Shown: positions 1 through 4,879 of the stretch, one piece after another
How positions within the stretch are numbered: the first letter of the stretch is position 1
Layout of the letters: every line of letters starts with the position of its first letter
NCBI GenBank assembly: GCA_016202725.1
Contig: JACQOD010000100.1
Span: 1 to 8,924, forward strand
Reading direction: 5' to 3'
DNA length: 8,924 nucleotides
Source: Candidatus Aenigmatarchaeota archaeon
GTDB taxonomy: Archaea; Aenigmatarchaeota; Aenigmatarchaeia; QMZP01
Translations under genes and position numbers: made by a program
The notes under the pieces: model-generated
The model's database searches: none
What the model was told of the DNA's origin: nothing
Seen by the model: the letters and a program-made list of their open reading frames with translations, nothing else

Positions 1-221
1 AACAGGATGATGAGCAGGGCCACGGTGGAGAGGAGCGGGGCAAGGGCGAGGAAGGCCGCGCGGTCCACCAGGCCGAGGCCGGGCCCCACGATGAGGCCGA
101 ACAGCAGCAGCCAGACGGCATCAGGAATGCGGGTCCGGGTGTAGAGCGCTCCCCCCACGTAGCCTACCACCACCGTGGCTCCCAGGAGCAGGAGGAACCC
201 CAGGGCGTCCGCAAACACCAT
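1..221 (-). CDS. Cation/proton antiporter, N-terminal part (runs off left edge)
   Basis: This is the first 73 residues of a membrane transporter that continues beyond the window. The sequence starts MVFADALGF, then a hydrophobic helix (about residues 8-24), then the TRIPDAVWLLLFGLIVGPGLG segment and a third hydrophobic stretch near residues 58-73. The PDxxxxLLxGLIxGP pattern is typical of Na+/H+ and K+/H+ exchangers of the CPA1/CPA2 (NhaP/Kef) type, so the likely role is cation-proton exchange across the cytoplasmic membrane. The ATG at 221 was chosen because a TATA box is centred about 26 nt upstream. The next codon is GTG, which could also serve. A near-identical 5' end exists at 2626-2775. 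The subfamily and exchanged ion cannot be told from this fragment. Confidence 0.8.
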   Translation of the reverse strand, partial: MVFADALGFLLLLGATVVVGYVGGALYTRTRIPDAVWLLLFGLIVGPGLGLVDRAAFLALAPLLSTVALLIIL

Positions 222-242
222 ATTCCTTCTTGGGGAAGGACG

Positions 243-250
243 TTTTTATA
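243..250 (-). promoter_or_regulatory. TATA box of the antiporter gene
   Basis: On the minus strand this reads TATAAAAA, centred about 26 nt upstream of the ATG at 221, which implies a leaderless or almost leaderless mRNA. The box and the following bases through the start codon are conserved in the duplicate promoter at 2797-2804. Confidence 0.6.
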
Positions 251-322
251 GCGCAGGTGCCAGCCGGGGTCGCATCGTCAGCGGCACTGCACCCTGAGAT
301 CATCTCTGAGGGGGGGAAACGC

Positions 323-329
323 TTATAAA
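323..329 (+). promoter_or_regulatory. TATA box of the winged-helix/nucleotidyltransferase operon
   Basis: TTATAAA is centred 24 nt before the ATG at 350 but only 15 nt before the upstream in-frame ATG at 341. The leaderless spacing seen elsewhere in the window therefore favours translation from 350. The stretch 255-322 behind it holds nothing recognisable. Confidence 0.6.
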
Positions 330-349
330 CTATCACTATAATGATAATC

Positions 350-976
350 ATGCGCGTGGAGATATGCAACCCCTATGTGATGAAGATGGCCATAGCGGCC
401 AGGTCCGTGGACAGCATCAGCGCCATCTCGAAGAGGATCGGCTTGAGCTATGGCTGGACGTATAAATGGGCGTTGGAATTGGAGAAGGTCGGGATGTTGC
501 AGCGCAGCGGCAAGAAGGTCATATTGCACCAGGAGAACCCCTTTTACCGGCAGGTCGTGGGGTTCTTGCGCGCGGCCTTCGGTAACGACGTGGGCTTCCG
601 CTACCGGGCATTGGCGTGGTTTGGCGTGAAATACTGCTTCACCGGCACCGATGCCGTTGTCGTCTGGACCCAGGGAGGCTACAACATAGCCAGGTACAGG
701 GGGTTCTACCCGATCTTCATACGGGTCAAGGAGTCAGATCGGCAGGCGTTCGCCTTCTGCGCTGCCAAATTGGGCAAAGGCGGGGTGTTCTACAAGCCCG
801 AGTTCTCGGAGGATTTCAGGGCGGTCATGCATGAAGGCGTCCCCGTGGACAGCTTGGACGCCACCGTGGCATTCATGAAGAAGTACAGGTACAACTTCGA
901 GCCTGCCTTGGAGATGATTCAGGACAGGTATGGCAGAAGGCTGGGTGTGCAGTATAGGGAGGCCACGCATGCTTGA
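350..976 (+). CDS. Winged-helix protein, AbiEi-like putative antitoxin
   Basis: A 208-residue protein whose N terminus (about residues 20-60) forms a helix-turn-helix with a wing: SISAISKRIGLSYGWTYKWA followed by a helix and a short basic hairpin (RSGKKVILH). The remaining 140 residues contain a conserved-looking core (DAVVVWTQGGYNIARY, then YPIFIRV), which I do not recognise as a named domain. It overlaps the downstream nucleotidyltransferase gene by 8 nt, so the two are co-expressed. A DNA-binding protein directly before an AbiEii-type nucleotidyltransferase is the layout of type IV toxin-antitoxin (AbiE) operons, where the first gene is antitoxin and autorepressor. That role is inferred from context, not from a clear family match. 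The start at 350 rather than 341 follows the TATA spacing. Confidence 0.65.
   Translation: MRVEICNPYVMKMAIAARSVDSISAISKRIGLSYGWTYKWALELEKVGMLQRSGKKVILHQENPFYRQVVGFLRAAFGNDVGFRYRALAWFGVKYCFTGTDAVVVWTQGGYNIARYRGFYPIFIRVKESDRQAFAFCAAKLGKGGVFYKPEFSEDFRAVMHEGVPVDSLDATVAFMKKYRYNFEPALEMIQDRYGRRLGVQYREATHA
957..962 (+). promoter_or_regulatory. Shine-Dalgarno site of the nucleotidyltransferase gene
   Basis: GGGAGG lies 6 nt before the ATG at 969, inside the end of the preceding gene. It picks 969 over the earlier in-frame ATG at 930. The operon thus opens with a leaderless first gene and uses a Shine-Dalgarno site for the second. Confidence 0.6.
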
Positions 977-1655
977 CCCCATTGAGCGGGAGAACGAGAT
1001 CATGGACACCCTGCGGGAGCTGGCGGCCCAGGGCCTGGTGTTTGTGCTGGTCGGCGGCTATGGCATTTCCGCCTACCGGCACCGGTTCTCCGCCGATGCT
1101 GATATGGTCGTAAAGGAGGAGGATGTGCCGGGCTTCGAGCGTGTCCTGCAGGCGAGGGGCTTCCGCAAGAGCATGGAAAAGCGCCTGGATAACGAGTATG
1201 CTTCCGCGTATGCGAGATATGAGAAAACGAAGCCCAAGGCCTTCATAGACCTGCTGATCGGGGCGGTCGGCGTGAGGCAAACGGCCGCCTCGTTCGGCTA
1301 CGACCTCGTCCTGAGGAACTCCTCCGTGCGGGCGGTAGAAGGCAGCGAGAAATCCGCCACCGTCCGGGTCGCGGACAAAGAGATATTGATCGCCATGAAG
1401 CTGCATGCGGGAAGGCTCACGGACATGAGGGATATTGCAGCATTGGCTTTCAGGTTGGACCTTGCGAGAATACGGTCATTCCTCTACCGCGGCGACATCA
1501 CGATGCTCAAGAAGAATATGGCGCAGCTCGGCATCCTCATCGACAGGCAGGATTTCCGGGATTCGTTCAAGGGAGTGTTCATGGAAAAACACTACCGCAT
1601 AGATCCGGGCGAGATACGGAAGCTCGCCGGACTCTCCAGGGACTCTGACGGATAA
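969..1655 (+). CDS. AbiEii-type nucleotidyltransferase, putative toxin
   Basis: A 228-residue protein of the minimal nucleotidyltransferase superfamily. It carries the signature glycine pair (VLVGGYGISAY, G29-G30), then the metal-binding pair D43 and D45 in SADADMVV, and a likely third acidic residue at D94 (AFIDLLIG). Near residue 144, AMKLHAGRLTDMRDIAAL matches the K-x-x-A-x-x-R...RD-x-x-D pattern of AbiEii/DUF1814 proteins. Members of this group characterised elsewhere (AbiEii, MenT) transfer nucleotides, in MenT to tRNA acceptor ends, and block translation. The start overlaps the stop of the winged-helix gene by 8 nt, so the pair should be translated together. All catalytic positions are present and nothing looks broken. 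A housekeeping nucleotidyltransferase is less likely given the partner gene. Confidence 0.75.
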   Translation: MLDPIERENEIMDTLRELAAQGLVFVLVGGYGISAYRHRFSADADMVVKEEDVPGFERVLQARGFRKSMEKRLDNEYASAYARYEKTKPKAFIDLLIGAVGVRQTAASFGYDLVLRNSSVRAVEGSEKSATVRVADKEILIAMKLHAGRLTDMRDIAALAFRLDLARIRSFLYRGDITMLKKNMAQLGILIDRQDFRDSFKGVFMEKHYRIDPGEIRKLAGLSRDSDG

Positions 1656-1762
1656 GCGGGGCATGCACATACTGGCACCTCCTCCTGAAAAATCGATAGG
1701 ATACGATTGCCTGGAAACTATATTATGGATCAAGGACACTGAAGTCTCGTGAAAGCGCGTCA

Positions 1763-1807
1763 GCAACTCATGTGCAGAAATCCTTCTGCACAAAGTTCTA
1801 GAGTTGC
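1763..1807. repeat. Nested inverted repeat between convergent genes
   Basis: An outer 7-bp repeat, GCAACTC (1763-1769) and GAGTTGC (1801-1807), encloses a perfect 9-bp hairpin, TGTGCAGAA (1771-1779) and TTCTGCACA (1784-1792), with a 4-nt loop. It stands in the 170-nt gap between the convergent nucleotidyltransferase gene and the orphan gene. It may act as a two-way transcription end or as a structured 3' UTR. There is no oligo-T tract directly after it on either strand. Confidence 0.6.
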
Positions 1808-1825
1808 GGAGAACCGTCATTGTCC

Positions 1826-2548
1826 TCATGTATCTTTTTTGTTGCTGCGGTTCCCCCCCCTTTTTGGTTTCATATCCTTCCCCATCTGCCATAACACTTT
1901 GTCGATCGTTCGCACGAGTCCCTCACCCTCCTGTTGAGACTTCATCAAGCAACATTGTCGGTGATCGTTAATCAGATCACGAATACCATCAGTCCATTCG
2001 GATGCGTACCAATCCCATCGCGATTCATACTTCGATGAGGAAGGATTCGCAGAAAACTCTTTTCTCGACATCTTCTTCATTGCTGCGAGAGAGTAACTGT
2101 CAAAAATAGGGAACGATGGACTTACACACCAGTGGAGGAATTTCGACGCAAAGGACAAATTGTTAGCTTTAGCGCCATGGGGTTTAAGCAATTCTGTTTT
2201 CTTTATCTCCTCCACAGCGTTCCGCATAAGTTGATGATTCTGAAGCCAGTCTTCCTTCAATGACATTAGTGGACCTAATATATTCCGCTTCTCGCGGATT
2301 TCTTTTGCAACACGGATCTGATCCTCAAAAGGAAGAGTTTGTGAGGGGATAGACCCCCAGTCGGCGACGAGACAAATCTTTGCAAGAGGATCATCAGACT
2401 TTGCCAATGATCCCTTCAATGCTTCATCGAGGTCTAAACCCTTCGCCCTATGCTGTTCAATCCACTCATCATATCTTTTTTTTGCATTGCTCATATCTTC
2501 GCAAAGACTGCGATCAGGTGACTTCTGCTGTCCGTTCAGGACGTCCAT
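1826..2548 (-). CDS. Orphan protein of unknown function, AT-rich gene
   Basis: A 240-residue soluble protein with no signal peptide or membrane segment, which I cannot assign to a family. The N-terminal part is charged and helical. The most distinctive stretch is SFASKFLHWCVSPSFPIFDSY (residues 132-152). It resembles an ASKxLHF...PIxDS pattern I associate with uncharacterised accessory proteins, but this is a memory, not a match. A tryptophan-rich patch (RWDWYASEW, residues 177-185) and a basic tail follow. Base composition is clearly AT-richer than the neighbours, which suggests recent transfer. The start at 2548 is favoured because a TATA box is centred 23 nt upstream; an internal ATG at 2494 lacks a Shine-Dalgarno site. 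It converges on the toxin-antitoxin-like operon within the island bounded by the antiporter repeats. Confidence 0.65.
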   Translation of the reverse strand: MDVLNGQQKSPDRSLCEDMSNAKKRYDEWIEQHRAKGLDLDEALKGSLAKSDDPLAKICLVADWGSIPSQTLPFEDQIRVAKEIREKRNILGPLMSLKEDWLQNHQLMRNAVEEIKKTELLKPHGAKANNLSFASKFLHWCVSPSFPIFDSYSLAAMKKMSRKEFSANPSSSKYESRWDWYASEWTDGIRDLINDHRQCCLMKSQQEGEGLVRTIDKVLWQMGKDMKPKRGGNRSNKKDT

Positions 2549-2567
2549 GCAGAGACTGGATTTGAGC

Positions 2568-2574
2568 TAATAAA
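2568..2574 (-). promoter_or_regulatory. TATA box of the orphan gene
   Basis: Minus-strand TTTATTA is centred 23 nt before the ATG at 2548. It lies immediately downstream of the stop codon of the truncated antiporter frame. Confidence 0.5.
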
Positions 2575-2577
2575 TTA

Positions 2578-2772
2578 CTATCCGGCCACGTCCTGATCAC
2601 GCCTCGCGGGCGAGTTTCTTGAGCGCCCCAGCCCGGGCACCACGATGAGGCCGAACAGCAGCAGCCAAACGGCATCCGGCACCCGCGTGCGGGTATACAG
2701 GGCGCCGCCCACATAGCCGACCACTACGGTGGCCCCGAGCAGGAGCAGGAACCCGAGGGCGTCCGCGAACAC
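2578..2772 (-). pseudogene. Truncated duplicate of the antiporter 5' end
   Basis: Translation from the GTG at 2772 gives FADALGFLLLLGATVVVGYV and onward. It agrees with the antiporter at the left edge at 47 of 49 residues, differing only at I/V and G/V, and ends after PGLG at about 2626. From there the frame reads unrelated residues to a stop at 2578, so about 64 residues remain with two hydrophobic segments. The codon matching the ATG of the other copy is ATA (2773-2775), leaving only GTG as a start. Roughly two dozen base differences lie in the shared coding part, nearly all silent, so both copies evolved under protein-level constraint before this one was cut. It could still yield a short membrane peptide, but a gene remnant is more likely. 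Confidence 0.75.
2597..2629 (-). pseudogene. Possible 3' tail of an acetyltransferase gene
   Basis: In a second minus-strand frame this reads GALKKLAREA followed by TGA. The GNAT gene at 3894-4370 ends AALKKLARQ and TGA, and its bases agree at 17 of 19 positions over the ALKKLAR part. Both are followed by TCA after the GTGA. The fragment begins exactly where antiporter homology ends, which suggests a deletion that joined the two genes out of frame. The match is short, so chance resemblance is possible. Confidence 0.35.
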
Positions 2773-2796
2773 TATGCCTTCTCTTGGTGGGGGACG

Positions 2797-2804
2797 TTCT
2801 TATA
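2797..2804 (-). promoter_or_regulatory. TATA box of the truncated antiporter copy
   Basis: Minus-strand TATAAGAA is at the same distance from the former start codon as in the left copy. The flanking GCGC before the box and ACGTCC after it are conserved between copies. Homology stops at 2808. Confidence 0.55.
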
Positions 2805-2817
2805 GCGCTTTCCCTGG

Positions 2818-2825
2818 TATAAGAA
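2818..2825 (+). promoter_or_regulatory. TATA box of the methyltransferase gene
   Basis: TATAAGAA is centred about 25 nt before the ATG at 2847, fitting leaderless transcription. It is back to back with the TATA box of the truncated antiporter, only 14 nt away, so this is a compact divergent promoter. Confidence 0.6.
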
Positions 2826-2846
2826 TATTCCCTCCCATCCGTTAGC

Positions 2847-3482
2847 ATGCACCCCCAGGACCAGGAGCTTGCCCGGAAGTTCGACGACATGTATGCTGTT
2901 TCCGGGGCAAATCCGTGGACCTTCCGGGATCCTCCGCAGGAGTTGCTCCTCCTCGTGGACCGGCTTCCCCGCGGGAGGGCGCTGGACATGGGCTGCGGGG
3001 AGGGCTACAACACCCTGGCGCTGGCAAAAGCAGGCTTCCAGGCAACGGGCGCGGATGTCTCTCCGCGGGCCATTGCCCTCGCGAACGCCCATGCCCGCGA
3101 GCAGGGCCTGGCCGTGGCCTTCCTGCAGAAGAGCTGGCGGGATCTCCCCACCATGCAGGGACCGTTCGCCTTCATCATGGATTGGCGTTTCCTCCAAGAA
3201 ATCATCGATCCCCCGGATCGCGCCCGCTACGTGGAGCTCATCCGCGCCCTGCTCCCGCCCGGGGGGCACTACCTCTCGGTGGCCTTCAGCCACCGCTCCC
3301 CCCTGTTCGGGACCGGGAGGGTGCGGACCGCCGACAGGGGCATCAGGCTCTGCTTCGCTCCTCCTGAGGAACTCGATGCCCTGTTCCGCGGCTTCCGGGT
3401 CCTGGAGAGAAAGGAGATCGCCGTGGACGAGAAGGGCCATGAAGCCAGTCCCGCTTACTGGTACCTCCTCCAGAAGCCCTGA
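2847..3482 (+). CDS. Class I SAM-dependent methyltransferase, TPMT/TehB-like
   Basis: A 211-residue soluble enzyme expected to transfer a methyl group from S-adenosylmethionine. Motif I is ALDMGCGEGYN (residues 45-55), followed by the acidic end of strand 2 at GADVS (68-72). Motif IV is FIMDWRFLQEI (109-119). The helix and strand RYVELIRALLPPGGHYL (127-143) are typical of the fold. The N-terminal NPW followed by helix and D/GCG order recall thiopurine methyltransferase and TehB, which act on small thiol, halide or chalcogen compounds. The substrate cannot be told from sequence. The start at 2847 is set by the TATA spacing. The gene converges on the secreted-protein gene with a 21-nt gap. Confidence 0.8.
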   Translation: MHPQDQELARKFDDMYAVSGANPWTFRDPPQELLLLVDRLPRGRALDMGCGEGYNTLALAKAGFQATGADVSPRAIALANAHAREQGLAVAFLQKSWRDLPTMQGPFAFIMDWRFLQEIIDPPDRARYVELIRALLPPGGHYLSVAFSHRSPLFGTGRVRTADRGIRLCFAPPEELDALFRGFRVLERKEIAVDEKGHEASPAYWYLLQKP

Positions 3483-3503
3483 AGGGGTGCGTTGTCCAGG
3501 AGT

Positions 3504-3839
3504 CTACGGGGTAAGCTGGCAGCGGTCCTGCGCGCACTGGGCCTGGAGGTCGCCTCTGGGCATGCAGCCCGCGGTGACGCTGCAGGAGGGGAACGAACTC
3601 CAGATCTGCACCGGCTCCCGGGCAAACGATGCCGGGACCGCGTACACCTGGCAGAGCCTTCCGTAAGCAAAGGTGCAGTCTGCATCCACGCTGCACGAAT
3701 GCTCACTGGTGTAGCGGGCAATCAGCTGCTCGTACGCGGCGTCCAGGGCCGCGCACTGGTCCTGGCTGAGGAGCGTGGCGGAGGCGATTGCCGCGCCCAA
3801 GATCACTATGCATGCGAACGCGAGGACGGTGCGATCCAC
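3504..3839 (-). CDS. Small secreted protein with eight cysteines
   Basis: A 111-residue protein with an N-terminal signal peptide: a short charged end, a hydrophobic core (VLAFACIVILGAAIA) and a likely cleavage site after ASA near residue 21. The mature part has eight cysteines (C29, C49, C55, C63, C86, C92, C102, C107), enough for four disulfides, so it is probably a compact extracellular or envelope-bound domain. There is no lipobox cysteine at the cleavage site. I do not recognise the family. The start is GTG at 3839, supported by a TATA-like box centred 25 nt upstream; the overlapping ATG at 3841 is in another frame. It converges with the methyltransferase gene. Confidence 0.65.
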   Translation of the reverse strand: MDRTVLAFACIVILGAAIASATLLSQDQCAALDAAYEQLIARYTSEHSCSVDADCTFAYGRLCQVYAVPASFAREPVQIWSSFPSCSVTAGCMPRGDLQAQCAQDRCQLTP

Positions 3840-3860
3840 ATCAACTATGTGCGGGGGGAT

Positions 3861-3867
3861 GTAAATG
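3861..3867 (-). promoter_or_regulatory. Weak TATA-like box of the cysteine-rich protein gene
   Basis: Minus-strand CATTTAC is centred about 25 nt before the GTG at 3839. The sequence is weaker than the other boxes, and it lies between this gene and the end of the GNAT gene. Confidence 0.4.
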
Positions 3868-3893
3868 CCCTCATTCCCTGCACGAAGCCGTGA

Positions 3894-4370
3894 TCACTGC
3901 CGGGCGAGCTTCTTCAGCGCGGCGGGCACGCTGCCCGAGACCCAGAGGAGGTCCTGGTTCTCCTGGATCCCCAGGGAGGCATACCACGCGCGGTGGAAGG
4001 GCGTCCGGAAGGTGACGGCCTCGAACACGGTCGCGCCGTGCTTCTGCACGGCCCGGGAAAAGACTTCGCGCACGAGGAGCCTGCCGACACCCTGGCGCTG
4101 GTAGACAGGATCCACGAACAGCTCCCCGCCTTCGAGGTGGTTGCCGTCCCACCAGGGCTTGACCGCGGTCACGAACGCGCCCACCAGCCTGTTCCGGTCC
4201 TCCGCGACGGCGAAGAGGTCCTGCTGCGCGCCGAACCAGTGCTCCAGCAGGCTTGTGGCCGTGGGAACGGTCCAGCGCTCGCTCGTCTTCATGCCGGCAT
4301 AGATGCGGGCATACAAACGCCCGAGGGCAGGGAGGTCCTTGCGCGCAGCGGCCCGGACGCGGACAGTCAT
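3894..4370 (-). CDS. GNAT-family N-acetyltransferase
   Basis: A 158-residue enzyme that should transfer an acyl group from acetyl-CoA to an amine. It opens MTVRVRAAARKDLPALGRLY, the usual first strand and helix of the fold. The central strand LVGAFVTAV is followed by GGELFVDPVYQRQGVGRLLV (about residues 99-118), which holds the RQGVGR acetyl-CoA pyrophosphate-binding loop. The C terminus has an AWYASLGIQE strand and ends AALKKLARQ. The substrate is unknown. The ATG at 4370 was chosen over a longer reading to 4499 because it has a TATA box at 25 nt and a short AGAGGAG before it, and because the fold begins there. A similar tail occurs at 2597-2629. Confidence 0.8.
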   Translation of the reverse strand: MTVRVRAAARKDLPALGRLYARIYAGMKTSERWTVPTATSLLEHWFGAQQDLFAVAEDRNRLVGAFVTAVKPWWDGNHLEGGELFVDPVYQRQGVGRLLVREVFSRAVQKHGATVFEAVTFRTPFHRAWYASLGIQENQDLLWVSGSVPAALKKLARQ

Positions 4371-4391
4371 GCTCCTCTTTCGATGCGAAGG

Positions 4392-4398
4392 CATAAAT
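4392..4398 (-). promoter_or_regulatory. TATA box of the GNAT gene
   Basis: Minus-strand ATTTATG is centred 25 nt before the ATG at 4370. A perfect palindrome begins 7 nt further upstream, just beyond the expected BRE. Confidence 0.55.
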
Positions 4399-4404
4399 CC
4401 CCCA

Positions 4405-4425
4405 CAGGTGTGTAGCTCACACCTG
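4405..4425. repeat. Perfect palindrome upstream of the GNAT promoter, candidate operator
   Basis: CAGGTGTG (4405-4412) and its exact complement CACACCTG (4418-4425) are separated by TAGCT. The spacing and position, next to the BRE/TATA element, suit a dimeric regulator of the GNAT gene. It lies outside the predicted transcript, so an RNA hairpin role in that direction is unlikely. Confidence 0.55.
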
Positions 4426-4879
4426 CCTTGCCTATCGTAGCGGAGCGGTTGCAGTTTTTGGAAGGAAAACCACCACCAAAAATCGATGCGCGTCGCCAAG
4501 AAGCCTTCTCACCACCCCAACACGCACAATCCCCCTCACCCCCATTCCTGGCAGAAACTCAGGTAACTCTACTTCAGTGTATGTGTTTAGATACCCTCAA
4601 TATGCCCGCTGTGTATCGATTTCCATGGATGTAAGCCAAAGCATGTCAAAACGGCCATGTGGCCTAAGCATGCCGATTTTCAATGTAACTAATTCGCAGA
4701 GCGGAAAATTGCCACGCATGCATGTCCGACTGCTAACGGTTAGACGAGCTAAAAACGCACACTACAATTATTCTCCCTTCGGCGATGTCCTTGGGTCCGC
4801 GCCGGATGTCCTGGACAAGTCCGGAGTTCTTCATAGGCACTCCCCCTAAAGAATGGAGTCTATTCCATAAAACGCTTAT
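4426..4879. other. Intergenic stretch without a convincing gene
   Basis: About 450 nt between the GNAT promoter and the end of the helicase gene. It is AT-richer than its surroundings. Short plus-strand frames exist, but none has a recognisable product, sensible composition or promoter. It contains several small inverted repeats: GGCCA-TG-TGGCC (4653-4664), CTAAC-G-GTTAG (4733-4743) and a GTCC/GGAC cluster (4784-4824). A run of five T on the minus strand (4751-4755) could end helicase transcription. No tRNA or box C/D RNA pattern was seen. Confidence 0.5.
4784..4824. repeat. Cluster of GATGTCC repeats with overlapping inverted repeats
   Basis: GATGTCC occurs at 4784-4790 and 4805-4811. The second forms TGTCC-T-GGACA (4807-4817) and is enclosed by CCGGA (4802-4806) and TCCGG (4820-4824); GGAC-AA-GTCC also overlaps. 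The cluster lies 56-96 nt downstream of the helicase stop, so it would be in that gene's 3' UTR. Confidence 0.4.

Noticed and set aside
930..968. Longer N terminus for the nucleotidyltransferase from the ATG at 930
   Set aside because: The ATG at 969 has a Shine-Dalgarno site at 6 nt and the usual short overlap, and the extra residues do not look like part of the fold.
2869..3666. A 265-residue plus-strand frame overlapping the methyltransferase
   Set aside because: It is an out-of-frame reading of the methyltransferase, rich in S, R, P and W, while the other frame has clear SAM-binding motifs.
4405..4425. Reading GTGTAGCTCA as part of a tRNA D-arm
   Set aside because: No acceptor stem, anticodon arm or GGTTCGAATCC-like T-arm can be built around it.
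4371..4499. N-terminal extension of the acetyltransferase to 4499
   Set aside because: The extra residues are unlike the GNAT fold, cross the promoter and palindrome, and the ATG at 4370 has better start signals.
4577..4849. A 90-residue plus-strand frame in the spacer
   Set aside because: No domain, signal, promoter or Shine-Dalgarno site; composition looks random.
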